From Spongospora subterranea (Eukaryota > Endomyxa > Phytomyxea > Plasmodiophorida > Plasmodiophoridae): 64,000 bases of DNA. Location: assembly GCA_900404475.1 (NCBI GenBank), contig OUQQ01000032.1, positions 1 through 64,000 of the forward strand, given 5' to 3'. This document shows, one piece after another, positions 1 through 11,688 of this stretch (the stretch's first letter is position 1; each line of letters opens with the position of its first letter). A program made the translations under genes and the position numbers. The notes beneath the pieces are model-generated. The model ran no database searches. It was given only the letters and a program-made list of their open reading frames with translations, and was not told where the DNA came from.

Positions 1-391
1 TTGTTGCTCACAAAAAACATTTTGCGCATAATTTCCGCCCCTTGCCCTTCTCGAATTCCCTAGGTTTCAGCTGTCAAATCAGAAGCACGGGCTAAATGAA
101 CGGTGGAAAAGCAATGGAACTCTTGAGCGATGAGACGAGTTTGTTTTTGGATATCCCAAACTTGTCATTGGGTACAAATCGGAAAACGGATACAAAAACA
201 ATCGTGGCATGCAGTTACCTCGGCATTTAATAAGAAGTTCGGCACGGTTTATGAAACCAGATAATTGAAATCGCAACGGAATATCTGGCTTCGTAAACTG
301 TTGGGGCTATTTCTTTGAAAGGCGAATCTCAGTTTATGGCATGATCTATCATTTTTGTTTCGATCTAAGCGTCAAATAGTCCGACCACATC

Positions 392-568
392 ATGTCTGCA
401 ATTCTCTTTCGCCAGATCTTCACGGCTGATTCACATCGGCCGTCAGAAGCTTCGTGGTCGTTCGCCATCCCATCCGACGCCTCCCTCTGCTGCTCTTCAT
501 ACCCATTGTACGAACGATTCATCGCCGCTTTCTTTCCTAATGAAATTCTGGAGGACGCAGAGCGCTAG
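392..568 (+). CDS. Small ORF, 58 aa, unknown
   Basis: An uninterrupted ATG-to-TAG reading frame of 58 codons. It begins MSAILFRQIF and has an acidic C-terminus (NEILEDAER). The amino-acid mix looks protein-like, but I recognise no family. It could be a small gene or one exon of a larger gene. The surrounding first 740 bases hold nothing else that I can support. Low confidence because a frame this short occurs by chance. Confidence 0.3.
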   Translation: MSAILFRQIFTADSHRPSEASWSFAIPSDASLCCSSYPLYERFIAAFFPNEILEDAER

Positions 569-1942
569 CACCAGTTTGACTTAACTAGAATAGGGGTACG
601 ACGGAGGGGATGTCCTTATAGGGAAACTTCATGATGCATCGAGGAAGAACTCAACATTCTCATGTACCGTATCCCCAATCTCGCTTGTCGGAATTTTCAA
701 TTTGCCGCCGGAATATTTAGGTCAAAGCTCAACATTGTATTTTGCAAAATACGTTCCCAAACGCGCCGCGCAAGTTTTATTTTGCAAAATTGCCAATTCT
801 GCAAAAAAAATCCGTGGAATTTTGCAATATTGAGCGACATCCAAACGGACCCCAAATCTACGGAATACGAGAGCCGAAAGGGTGTGCCATTTCCCGCGCC
901 GGTTTTTTCAACACGCAATACTATATTTCTTACTGTACACCTGTTTGGGTACAGACATCATGTGTATCCCCATTGGAATCCCAGTGGTCCCATGTGGTCC
1001 CGTCAGGATACCTTTTTCCTGTGGACTTCATCACTGATTGTTATCGGTGCGGGGATGGTTGATCAGTGAACATAAAGTCCGCTGCCCAGCCAACCCTACG
1101 CGACCTGGTTTCGCCTTCGGCTCATCAGGTCACCGCGCCGGTTCCCGTCCTTTTCCTCGGTGGTTTAGAAGGTAAGGACGTCCCTTTGTAAGTCCGTTCT
1201 CGACTTAACGAGGGTCTCTTCTTAATCGTAGATTCAAGCGAATGCCTGTTTCACCCGATGAGGAATTTGCAGTTGCTGGAGCGATTGAATTTCCCTGTAG
1301 TTTGTTCGCGTAAGTTTTTGGGAGTATTTCAATTTTAATATCCTTTTTACTTCTCGAGAAGCAAAATTCTGGTTTGAATCTGATTGTTTCGAGATTTTAA
1401 GATTATGCAATCTCTTTAATTTGAGTTGCCGATCGTGCTCAGAAGCCATGTTGAGGTATCGCATTTTTTAGCGATGTCCCTTTCATTTGAGATGCCCTCG
1501 ATGATTTCCTTGGGGCAATGATTGATTGCGTCCAATAAGGTGCGACCTTATGTGCTGTGACTTTGACATTGTGGTATTTCAACAACGGTTTAAAATTGTT
1601 TTGAATAAAGTCCCACTTCTCGTGTGCATGACGGGTTGTGTCCATGCAGTACCAGATGTCATCTTTTTTGGTTGTTTTGTCAAGCATCCAATTCCTATCT
1701 CTTGAATTTATATTTCAGATTTGAGCGAATTATAGCTCTGGGATAGCCAGCTTTCGAAAGTTTTTCCGTTTGAAAAGCTCTCACAATATGGATATTTTCT
1801 CCCTTTATCCAGCTGTTCTTCGTCAGCTCAGGCTTGTATGATGCATAATGTGTGTATTTGCACTGGGCTTTTTGTAAGGTTTGATATCGAGCTTGGTGAA
1901 AACTCCAAATCGTTCCCCTTTAGATACGGTTATATCTAAAAG
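569..1942. other. Intergenic region with repeat arm and weak ORFs
   Basis: No convincing gene. It contains the left arm of an inverted repeat (740-829). Two lysine-rich reading frames on the minus strand (1234-1464 and 1439-1687) overlap one another. They could be remnants of a transposon-encoded protein, but I match them to no family. The region lies directly upstream of the decayed Ty3/gypsy polymerase and is probably part of the same patch of dead mobile DNA. Confidence 0.4.
740..829 (+). repeat. Inverted repeat, left arm
   Basis: About 90 bases rich in the self-complementary motif TTTTGCAAAA. It includes CGTTCCCAAACGCGCCGCGC. The reverse complement of 3338-3427 matches nearly base for base over the same order of motifs. 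The two arms bracket about 2.5 kb containing the Ty3/gypsy remnant. It could be a MITE-like repeat family present in two inverted copies, or the ends of a composite element. Confidence 0.75.
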
Positions 1943-1969
1943 TTGACCTCTGAGCCGAATTGTTCCAAA

Positions 1970-3110
1970 TTAAAATCAAGCATTTTGCAAGAATTTACTT
2001 TGCGATGTCGCTTAGTTTTACAGCTTTTAAGAAAACACAGGCTATTCGCTAAGCTTGAAAAATGCGAATTTTATCAGCAACGAATCCGTTTCCTTGTATA
2101 CGTACTATCGAATGAATCCTTGGAAATGGATATGGACATTGTGTCGGCAGTTCTCACATGGCCCACACCACGATCAATCAAGCAAGTTCAATCGTTTCTG
2201 GGATTCAGTAATTGTTATACTGTAGGATTTTATTCAAAACTTTTCAAAAATTACCTTACCACTTCACGAGTTGTGCCGAAAGGAAGCAGAATTTAGGTGG
2301 ACCAAGCAGACTCAAACCGCATTCTCTTCACTCAAACAGGCGTTTTCATCCGCATCGGTTTTGACCAACTTCGACCCATCACTACCCACCATCATCGAAG
2401 CGGCTGCATCGGATTTCGCACTCGGCGCCATTACCACCCGGAAGGGGATCGACCTGTAGCTTTTTTTTCCAGAAAACTCACTCCCGCCGAACTGAATTAC
2501 CAGATATATAATAAGGAGTTACTGGCCATCATTGCGGCTTTGGAACAGTGGAGACATTTTCTGAGTGGATCGCCTCTACCTATTACAGTCTTTAGTGACC
2601 ACAAAAACCTGCTTTGGTTCATGTCGCCTAAGATCCTCAACAGCGTCAAGCACGATGGTCCATGTATCCAGCAAGATTTTGATTTTGTCATCCGCCATCG
2701 CTTCGGAACTCTCTCACAAAAACCGGATGTTTTGTCACGACGACCCGACTTGACCACATCAAAACGTCAACAATCGGATCCACCTCTGCCAGCACACGTT
2801 TTTCTCAATAGCATGCAATTGAAAACGGTCGAACGTGAGCGGACTCCGCCCATCCCTTTGGACTTACTGATCGAATTGGGAGAATCTAAATATGAGACGC
2901 CACGACTCAAATTTTTTCACAAGCCAAGGACGCGTCATATTTTTCAAAATCGCAAATTCGTACAGGACGAACAGGAAAGGTTGACAATACTACAACAAAG
3001 ACATGACTCCCCGCTCGCAGGACACTTCGGTATCTCAAAAACGTATCAACTGATTAGACGTGATTACTGGTGGCCGAAACTGGCAGTTTCGTATATCATA
3101 ACAGTTTCCC
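1970..3110 (+). pseudogene. Ty3/gypsy retrotransposon polymerase remnant
   Basis: Broken pol fragment read in three frames. About 2025-2260 matches the end of a gypsy reverse transcriptase (LFAKLEKCEFYQ, WPTPRSIKQVQSFLGF). About 2280-2450 and then, after a frame change, 2450-2750 matches RNase H (FFSRKLTPAELNYQIYNKEL, SDHKNLLWFM). About 2990-3085 matches the H2C2 zinc-binding N-terminus of integrase (HDSPLAGHFGISKTYQLI, WWP). The RT catalytic core, gag, protease and most of the integrase are absent, and stops and shifts separate the parts, so it cannot be active. No long terminal repeats were recognised. Confidence 0.85.
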
Positions 3111-3337
3111 TCAGTTGGCTTGACTTGATTGGGTGCGGCGGGAACGGCCTTTTGCCCGTATCGCTACACTTCCGCTCTCGTACTGTATTCCCTACAATGG
3201 GCTAGGATAATATCGTCGACATTTAGGCCCATAATCGCTAATTGATCACCTCTCGTCGGGTATACATGCATGGATCCGAAACGCGTCTTTGGAATCCCAA
3301 TGCATTTGTCAGGTGTAAGCATTGATTTTCCTGTTCT

Positions 3338-3427
3338 TGCAAAATTCCACGGATATTTTGCAAAATTGGCGATTTTTTGCAGAATAACACTTGCGCGGCG
3401 CGTTTGGGAACGTATTTTGCAAAATTG
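3338..3427 (-). repeat. Inverted repeat, right arm
   Basis: Partner of 740-829 in opposite orientation. It is followed by a short (ATCT)n run near 3440-3458. Small indels separate the arms, so the duplication is not recent. From 3428 to the ankyrin gene end at 3945 I see no gene. Confidence 0.75.
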
Positions 3428-3944
3428 GTTATTTTGCAAATATCTATCTATCTATCTACCGTACTTCACAAAATAAAAACCACACCAAAAAATCTGAATT
3501 TCAGAATTTTTCGCCACCTAATATTGCTGGTTCCTTCAGTGGATACCCAAGCTAGTACTTGAGTAGGCCAGGGAAAACACCATTCGCCGTATCTCCTTCT
3601 GTCGGGCGATCATGGTTCTGTGATCGATTTTCAAACTTCCGCGTCCGCTCGAACAAACAAGATACACAGCCCGTTCTTTTGGACGCCGTTGTCATGTGTT
3701 CTTGATTCCGCTTTCTCAGCGATTTTCGCTGAAAATTCTCTCGCCCATCGGCACCTGATTGTTCATGCGATAATCATCTTGATCGAGGGCAAAATATCAA
3801 CTACGAAATTCTACTTTTTTTACTCTTTACGATGGCAAATGAAGATTGGAAAGTGGCGCCGCTTGAAATGGCTTTGAAAGACAATTCAGAGAACGCATTT
3901 GATCTGAAAACGTGATTCGATGAAAAATGCCGTTTTTTAGGGGG

Positions 3945-5327
3945 TTAGTTGCGAATCGTGAGCGACGATATGTAATCGGCGATGTGGTGATGGCCCCATT
4001 GTTGGGCGAGATCGGACCCGGTCTCCCCATCCCCGTTCCTGGCCATCGGGTCCGCCCCCTGCCGTTCCAGCAGCTTGACAACATCCAGGTGCCCTCTCCA
4101 GCAAGCCGCCATCAATGGCGTATTCCCTTTCTGTCCACAATATCGAAACGAATTCAGATCTCAATCTGGGCGCAAATTGGAAAACAACAACAAATTCGTC
4201 GTTTCGAAAAACAAAAACGCAAAACCCGATGGAAAACAACAAATCGACGTTTCCCAAAAACCAAAACGCAAAAATTGACGGAAAAAACAACAACATCGAC
4301 GGTTTTGGAGAAGCAAAAAACGCAAAAACTGACGTGATTTGGTTGACTGAATTGAGCTCCGGAAGTGATCAAACAATGGACGATCCGTTCATGACCCGAT
4401 AATGACGCCCGATATAATGCTGTGCAGCCTTCCTAGAGCCCAGTTCAACAACGACGGGGTGGCGAAACAGGTTTGGATAAAAAAACAACGCGCCCTGACA
4501 TGGTCGCCGAGATTGACGTCGATCCGATCGGCCTGGCCGATCAGCAGCTGGACGACGGCGAGATCCCCGACCGTCGCTGCATAATGCAGAATGGTCTGCC
4601 CATGGAACTAAACACCCGAAACCCACATGTTCCAATCAACAAACGGATCGGAAGAGTTGCGGTCCTTCAAAAAACGGAAACGAGTTCGCTCGTAGTAAAT
4701 TTCAGGACTGTTTTCGTCAACTTCACCAAATGTTATCGCATAAAACTGCATATTTTCAAGTAGTTTTTGACCGGCCGATTTTACAGATTCTTTGGACTGT
4801 CAACGATTTAACCAAAACAAAAATCGATGCAGGAAAACGGAATTTGGAATGCAATAGATTAACTTGAAAACGAATAGGAACGAAGGTGGTGCGGGGGGAA
4901 TGAGATGGCCGAAAAAGCGGATCACCATGAGATTCAGGTCGATATCGGGGTCGATCATCAATCGGGAGAAGGCGGGCAGGTCCTGGTCGTAGGCGGCCTG
5001 GTGCAGGTGGCGGTGCTTGCGGGGGATCGGGTTCCGGCGCCAGATGTCCACGATCGGGACGCACAGGGCGAGCATCGCTGACAACCGGCCCCACCTCGCC
5101 TCCCAACCTTTCAACTCACCATCTTGGAAAATATCTAACGACCCGGGGGCCAGTCTAGATATTTCTGTGCCTGGGACAGCGCCACACATTGACAGAAGGA
5201 CGGCGGAAAACTCGGGATAAATCACGATTTCGCCAAAACAGGGAGTGAGTCGATATCGACGTATCCGACTGGCCAACAGGAACGGTCTCAGAGGAGATAC
5301 GAAACGATCCCGAAGACGATGAACCAT
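3945..5327 (-). CDS. Ankyrin-repeat protein
   Basis: Five-exon model, complement(3945-4130, 4334-4432, 4500-4607, 4926-5077, 5120-5327), in phase throughout and giving about 250 aa. At least four ankyrin repeats are visible: HLHQAAYDQDLPAFSRLM, GQTILHYAATVGDLAVVQLL, GCTALYRASLSGHERIVHCL and GNTPLMAACWRGHLDVVKLL. Two repeat boundaries coincide with phase-0 introns after His, as is common in ankyrin genes. Two introns use the donors GTCAGG and GTCAGT, and the first is only 42 bases. Ankyrin stacks bind other proteins; nothing identifies the partner. The start is uncertain: ATG 5327 gives a basic N-terminus, ATG 5189 a shorter one, and another open frame there is serine-rich. Confidence 0.75.
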
Positions 5328-5592
5328 CACCGGATTGAGCGGAAAAATGAAAACTGATCAAAACAAATCACCGAAAACGCTGTTTATTGCAACAAAAAAT
5401 CCACTACAAATGCGAGGGAGATTTCAGGGGGTGCAATTAGGATGGCACTTACCGAATAAGGCGAATCCGCCCATGACCACAGACCCCAGTGTAACGTTAA
5501 CCACCGACGGAGTCCGTGACGGAGTCCGCTCTGTCATGGCTCCGCCGCAGGGTGAAACCTGATCAGGGCAGTATATTGCTCAGACGAGGGAG

Positions 5593-8543
5593 ATGGGTCG
5601 GGTTAAACGCGCTCAGCCGAAATCGGCCGTCGACTCGATCATATATCGAAAGAAGCGATTATTGACCGCCCCGCGAAACCCGTTCAATCAGGTCTCGGCC
5701 GCGCCGAAACGACACATCGTCCTTGGTCGAAAGATCAAGGGCGCCGATCGGGATTGTACAGCGGCCAGGACGAAAGCGATCAATACGCGACTGCAATCGC
5801 TGCAGGATGAGTTCAATCGCCATCATAATAACAAGTTCGGGCGGTTTATCGACAACCGGTTTGGAGAGAACAACCCGGCGCTGAGCAGCGATGCGAAACG
5901 CGAGATGAAGTTCGAACACGAACGGCGGAAAGGGAAGCTCAGCTACAGCCTGGAAGACGATCTGGGCGATAACGAGGAGATCACCCATCATGGTGCGGCG
6001 CTGTCTTCGGTCCTGGAAGACGAGTACCAGGAGCGTTTGGACCAGGAACGCGACCAGGACGAGATGGAGCGCGATCGCCAGCTCATGATGATCGAGGCCG
6101 GGCGTTCGGGCGAGGCACGCACGCGACGCGAGATCCTGGACGACGTGATCCGCAGGTCGAAGGCGGCCAAGGCCGAGTCGACCCTGGCCAAGGAAGAGGA
6201 CGCCCTTCTCCTCGAGCAGATGGATGCCGAATGGGCCGATATGCGAATGGACCTCGACTACAGCCGACCAGAACCTGCTGCCGAGGAACTCGACGACGAC
6301 GACTTCGAGATAATCGCCAGACAGTTATCGACACAGGTAATTTCATTTTCGAACTTCTCCAGCGACGTTTCGCATTTTTTGTTTGAAGTTTGATGCCGGG
6401 AACGTTACAGGCGGCGCCGGCGGCGTCGAATCGCAGTTTGACCGAATCGGAGGAGGCACAGCAGGCGAAGGAGAAGCTCGAGGAGCTCGAGAAGCAGCGA
6501 CTGAAACGCATGACGATGCCGAAGAAACAGACGCCAGGTCGACATTCGATTGAGGACCTGAACGCGACCAACGTCGTGATCGATCCCGAGTTCGTTCTGG
6601 AAGAGACCGACGTCGAGGAGGACGACGACGACCAGGAATATAACCTATCGGATGACGAAGACGAGAACGTCGTGATCGCCGAATCATCCGCGGTTGCCGG
6701 AAACGACGACGAGATCCCGTTCGTGATCGCCGTTCCCGATCACGTTCAGGAACTGATCGACCTGAGCCGCTTCTGTCCCGAACGTCTCGCCACGATCATC
6801 GAGCGGATCCGAGCCGGGAACCACATCTTGTTGCATGCCGACAACTCGATCGCCCTGCAGCGCCTGCTCCGGATGCTGATCCAGTTCCTGAGGCATTGCT
6901 GGTCGGACCAATGCGCCATCACCTCCGCCACCGTATCGATCAGCGATGTGCTCGTGGCGTCGATCGGATCGTTGGCGAACCAGTTCCCGCGATTGGCCTC
7001 AGACCTTATACAGCAGAGGGTAATTTCACCATATGATTTTTTTTTATCATTTTAGCCGTATTTTTCCATGTTTTATTTTTGTAAATTGGCGCTGCTGTTC
7101 GGCAAATAAGCAGCGCCTCAAAAGCGTGGTTTGTCGTCCAATATTTGATACAAAACCTCCCACACATTGCTTCTAATTCCTGTTGGATTTTATTTCTCTG
7201 ATTACCTTTTGTTGAATTGCGTTGATTTTTTTTTCTGAATTGGGGACTTGTCCAATGACGTTGTCTAAATACTGCCTGTGTTTTTTTTTTATGTTCAGAT
7301 CCTGTCCAAAGTGTCGTCGTCGTTGTCGTCCCTATCGGAGCTGCCAATATCGGTTCTGATTGAGGCCCAGGCCGCAATCTCCATTTTTTCCTCGTCGGAT
7401 TATGCCCACGCGTGTATCACGTCATGTGTTCTGGCGCTAATGGCGTACATCTCCGCCCTTAACCATCAAGGTCCATTTTGTGTTTGTCATACTGCGTTCA
7501 GCACTTTTTCAAAAGCACTTCGTTTCCCGTGCGTTGTTCAACATATGGTACTCCGCTCGTTCAACGTGTTGATTTCGCTAAATTTCTGAGCGTAATTCGT
7601 TATCTGAGTTGATGTGCAGGTCGTCTGATGACCTGCAGTTCTCGCACGGTTCTATTACTGGATATCGTCCTGCAATACGTCGGCCATTCCGGCAAGTTCT
7701 GCCCGGAGCTGGTCGTCCATCTGCAGATCTGCTTGGGCAACGTCCTCGACCGCGCCGCCCAGGATGGCGCCAGCGCTACGGCGCCGGCCATTCCGTTGAC
7801 TGACCTGTCCGAAACGGGGTTTGCCGTCGACCCTTCCATTATTATATCCCTAATCCAACGCACCGCCACGTTATATCGCCAGTTGCCATCATTCCCAGAG
7901 GTAATATCTTCAATCAAAACTCTTTCGATCTTGTTTTTTGTTATTGCTCGTTTGTGACTTGAATTCGTTTTCTTTGAAAGTTTATTGCGCTGGTTGATGT
8001 CGCCAACTCTTTAATAGTTGTTCTCGCCAATTGTCGATGTTCTTCGACGCTACGATCGTCCCTCCGAATTCCTTTCGGAAATGATCTCTGATGCGATTCG
8101 GGTGCGGTCGCCGCTCATGGCAGAGCGACCCATTCCCAAGGTATTCCTCGTCTGTGATCTGAGTCGGCTCCGCTGATCGACACAATCAGATTCGTGAACG
8201 CGATCCGATCATCTATGACGACTTCGTCCCAGGGCAGGATCGCGATCCGGACGAGGAGAAGAAGAACCAGCGGATTCTGAAGCGGAAAATGCAATGCGAG
8301 AAGAAGGTGCGGATTGTCGTCGCCGAATAGACGACGCCATGGGCGGGGAATGCTAATCGTTGTTGCGCATAGGGTGCCAGAAGAGAGTTGCGTCGTGATG
8401 CACAGTTTGTCGAGAGCGAAAGACGCGCCATGTCCGAGAAGCAGAAGGAGCGCCACGACGTCAAACGCAAAGAAATCAGGACGTTCATGCAGCGGCAAGC
8501 GAAAGACACCAATGCGCTTCGCGTATCAAAAAGGCGTAAATAG
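5593..8543 (+). CDS. NOP14: Nop14-like nucleolar 40S assembly factor
   Basis: Seven exons join in phase: 5593-6336, 6411-7019, 7299-7470, 7620-7900, 8018-8140, 8190-8306, 8373-8543, giving about 738 aa, slightly shorter than yeast or human Nop14. Family signs: the N-terminus with NPF, LGRK, RTKAINTRLQSLQDEF and RFGENNPALSSDAKREMKFE; an acidic central stretch (ETDVEEDDDDQEYN); a helical middle; and the basic C-terminal tail with DDFVPGQDRDPDEEKKN and GARRELRRDAQFVESERR. Nop14 is part of the SSU processome and is needed for 18S rRNA maturation and 40S export. The intron at 7471 has donor GTCCAT. It shares a 265-base upstream gap with the divergent ankyrin gene. Confidence 0.92.
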
Positions 8544-9467
8544 ACAATATTTATACGGCAATTGCGTTCTGGGGTAGATGTCGTTCCGCCATGTCTGGCT
8601 TATTAACGGTCAACAATTCCAGATCGAACAGACTCATCGTCGGCGGCTGTTTATTCGTGGTTGGTTGGCAGCGATTCTCGAGACGAAGCGCATTATCAGC
8701 GCCGAAGGGGGAAATTTTTAGAGCGATAACAATTCTGTCATGATGCACTCTGTAGCGGCGCCGGTTCGCCATGGCGCTACCATCATCCTGATCACTTTGA
8801 TCTCAGTGGAACCTGTATGTTGACCCCTCTTCTCGTCCAGTATATCTACTGGCGCCGTGTGAGTGCTGGACCCATTTTTACGCCAATCTTTGTGCAGAGA
8901 CGCCATTCGGGGTTCGAACAGTGTGGTCGTGACGGGTGGTGAATTCCTTGAGCCTCTGTTGTTATTTAGAGTACATCAAAGTCACCTATAGAGAATCTAT
9001 CATAGCAAATCCCCCAGCTCGTTCAGTTGTACTTTATTGACGAGATCTGACTGGAAAAAACGACCAAAACTACCACAGTGTCGAGAGTTATTTCTGGAAA
9101 AAAAACGCCAATCTTCTTACAGTGTGAGGATGTTCATCTAGATACACTATAGTGAATCATCACTATACTGTCCTCCGATGAATCGATCGCGTGAGTCAGA
9201 GAATCCCAATACCATGAATCAACTGTGGTGAGTCCCCGAAATCCTTAAATTGCGCGAGTCCCGCAGTTTTTCATTTGCTTAGTGTCGGGACCTGAAGGTG
9301 CGCGACACAGCCTCGGCCTCGTTTCCCTGTTCAGCCTCTTTCACAGCCGCTGTCTCATATCGCTTTCATCGTCGAACATTGAACCTCCCTGTGTCGACAC
9401 CGCCCCAATGTCGTTGCTGTGATTGCCCAATCACAAGCCACGACGCCAACCCCGTCCAGGTAGTTCG
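8544..9467. other. Intergenic region
   Basis: No gene recognised. It holds an imperfect 43-base tandem duplication (9051-9136) and a palindromic CACTATAGTG near 9146. There is a possible small 5' exon (ATG at 9213, followed by GTGAGT) that I could not join in frame to the next gene. Confidence 0.4.
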
Positions 9468-10292
9468 ATGATTCCCATTCCCAATGCGCCCCAGTTCTTT
9501 GAAGCGCAGTGGTCCTGCTTGTGCCCAACCCTAACTCCCGCTCAAGTTCTGTCTGCCTGCGCTTCTTCGCTCATTAATGAGTCGATACAAGTTATTTCGT
9601 CCCCCTTTTGCCTTGAAGTGCGAACAGACGCTTTATCCGTCTTCGTTAATTTATTCAGATGGTCTTCCGATTGCCATCTTGTCGAGTTTCAACGACGCAC
9701 AGGAGACCGTGAAATGTCTCGCCTTTTGATTCATTCAATGTTTCGTGGTCTTCAAATTATTCAGCCGCAATTGCAATTATGTCTACCGAATTCCCAGTTA
9801 TCGGTTCGCCCTCTATCAGTCGTCGATATTATTCAAGACGATGGTTTTGCCCAGCCGATATTAGGGGGTTCTCCATCATGTAAAGGGATGGAGGTCTCAG
9901 GTGATTTCATAGAGACACTTTTATCTTCGGCTGCATCTCCCGCTCTTGACGTTCATCGCGAAGCGCTCGTTTGTTTGGCTGAGCTATCGTCAAATCCTCA
10001 GACCGTCAACCGCCTGCGCCGGATTACGGAACGGATCGTCCCCGTTCTTTGCGATCGGCTGAAGTCTCGGGATGCCGCTGTCTGTGCACTCACCGCAAAG
10101 ATCGGCGTCAACGTATTTGCGCATCTCAGCACGGTTTTAGGCCTCTCTACGATGGAACAGACCTCCCTTTGTCATGCATTGATTGGCAATATTGAGGATG
10201 GTTCTCCTTCGTCTGGCATGGCTCTTGAAGATCTATACGATGTTGTCAAGTCTACGTTCGGCATCAAGCTGTCTCCAACTATCTGTACATGA
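9468..10292 (+). CDS. ARM/HEAT-like protein, unknown
   Basis: Single open frame of 274 codons, ATG 9468 to TGA 10290-10292. The frame is closed by a stop just before 9423, so this ATG or a spliced upstream exon must supply the start. The protein is helical and leucine-rich. Residues about 155-250 read like armadillo/HEAT helices (HREALVCLAELSSNPQTVNR, DAAVCALTAKIGVNVF). I do not recognise an orthologue. A scaffold role is suggested only by the fold type. It is followed by 370 bases without a gene (10293-10659). Confidence 0.5.
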   Translation: MIPIPNAPQFFEAQWSCLCPTLTPAQVLSACASSLINESIQVISSPFCLEVRTDALSVFVNLFRWSSDCHLVEFQRRTGDREMSRLLIHSMFRGLQIIQPQLQLCLPNSQLSVRPLSVVDIIQDDGFAQPILGGSPSCKGMEVSGDFIETLLSSAASPALDVHREALVCLAELSSNPQTVNRLRRITERIVPVLCDRLKSRDAAVCALTAKIGVNVFAHLSTVLGLSTMEQTSLCHALIGNIEDGSPSSGMALEDLYDVVKSTFGIKLSPTICT

Positions 10293-10659
10293 TAGTAATA
10301 CAGACGTGCAGTTCCTTCGTATATCTTTGTTTGATTCATTCTCGGTCCAGAGAAATCGTATGCGCATTTCTTTTATCATGACGGATCGAAAATCTCTCCA
10401 ACATTTCCTCTTGCCGAACTTTGATTTGTTCAAAAACGTTTTGTTCTGCACTAAGGTCAAACATTGTGAAGACAGTCAATTAATGTATCAAATGTTATTT
10501 GTTCAATTTTCCATTTAATCAGCAGATAAACTCAATTTCACTCAGCAATTGTGAAAACTGCGGTTCAACTCCTAATAATGAGGGTGACTGCGGATCCCGA
10601 AGCTAAACGCCATGTAAATATAGCGTAGCGCGCATTGTAACCGGAGAGGGAGGTTCTTC

Positions 10660-11403
10660 ATGTCGGGTTTAGAAGAGGGTATTATTGAGCCGCCCAAGAA
10701 ACGTAGCCGGGGCAGGAACTTTCGCCAGGCCGATGACGACCGCCTGTGCCGCTGCTGGCTGGCCGTCTACCAGCATCCGTCGGACGGCACCGGCCAGAAG
10801 CCGGATACCTTCTGGAATCGGATCGCCGAGCAGTTCAACCAGAACGCCACCCCGGCAGATCCATGGTACCGAACCGGGTCGTCGCTGCAGTCGCGCTGGT
10901 CTCCATTACAGGCGTCGATCGCGAAATTCGTGGCGATCTATGCGGTCGCGAATGACGTGGAGGAAGCGCTGAAGCAATTTTCTGCACAGAACGGGAAAGG
11001 ATCTGGGTTTTCCCATATTACAAGCTGGATGATTCTCAAAGATGAGCCGAAATGGCTGAGCTATTCGTCGGCGACGGTCCCGGCGACGGCGCCACCGACG
11101 AGCAATCCCGGCGGGGCGCATCTGCCCGAGAATCCGTCCGCGGTGCCGTCCGATGCCGCCAGCTCGGTGTCAGTGGAACGGCCATTGCCCGACAAGACAC
11201 AGGACGAGAACCTACGACAGCTTCAGGCCGAAACGGAACTGAAACTGGCCAACGCGGCGATAGAGAGGGCCAGAATTCTCAGGGACGAGCTCACGCTGAA
11301 ATTCTTCGCGATGGATCCCGATTGTGAAGAATCCAAAAAGTATTTCGAGCTAAAAAGAAAAATTTGTCTATTTGAGCTTGAGCAACAAATAAAAGGCGCT
11401 TGA
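10660..11403 (+). CDS. Myb/SANT-like DNA-binding protein, transposon-associated type
   Basis: Intronless frame of 247 aa. Residues 20-100 carry a trihelix/SANT-like region: NFRQADDDRLCRCWLAVYQ, then TFWNRIAEQFNQ and SLQSRWSPLQASIAKFVAIY. This is the pattern of the proteins that accompany PIF/Harbinger transposases and of plant NAM-associated proteins. A linker rich in Pro, Ala and Ser follows, then a C-terminal coiled coil (residues about 185-245, AETELKLANAAIERARILRD). No DDE transposase lies next to it, and the frame is intact and more GC-rich than the flanks. It may be the DNA-binding half of a lost element or a recruited host gene. Confidence 0.65.
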   Translation: MSGLEEGIIEPPKKRSRGRNFRQADDDRLCRCWLAVYQHPSDGTGQKPDTFWNRIAEQFNQNATPADPWYRTGSSLQSRWSPLQASIAKFVAIYAVANDVEEALKQFSAQNGKGSGFSHITSWMILKDEPKWLSYSSATVPATAPPTSNPGGAHLPENPSAVPSDAASSVSVERPLPDKTQDENLRQLQAETELKLANAAIERARILRDELTLKFFAMDPDCEESKKYFELKRKICLFELEQQIKGA

Positions 11404-11688
11404 AGTTCTGCAGTTTATCTAGAAGTGTTGTTTTTCACAAAATGTGTGCGTTTCCTGGATTTCTGAAAAAACAAAAACAAAACGCCTCCAGGATTGTTCG
11501 GAACGATTTCAGTCGAGTGATGATCATCCGGTGCCACGACAAGGAGCGGCCTTGCGATAGATAAATTCGGGATGGAACGACATTGGCAATCGATAATATA
11601 TATTTTTGCTTTATAAAAAAATATGGGTATTGTATTAGGTTTAGACAGGTTGGGTGAAGTCGTTGGCGTGTGAATTCGCTATAATCCC

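Noticed and set aside
1234..1687. Two overlapping lysine-rich minus-strand frames as a transposase
   Set aside because: No catalytic motif or family pattern could be pointed to; left as unexplained intergenic DNA.
1970..3110. Functional retrotransposon
   Set aside because: Frameshifts, stops and missing RT core, gag, protease and LTRs show it is dead.
8895..8925. tRNA-like B box GGGTTCGAAC
   Set aside because: The flanking 5-base stems do not pair and no A box or acceptor stem lies at the right distance.
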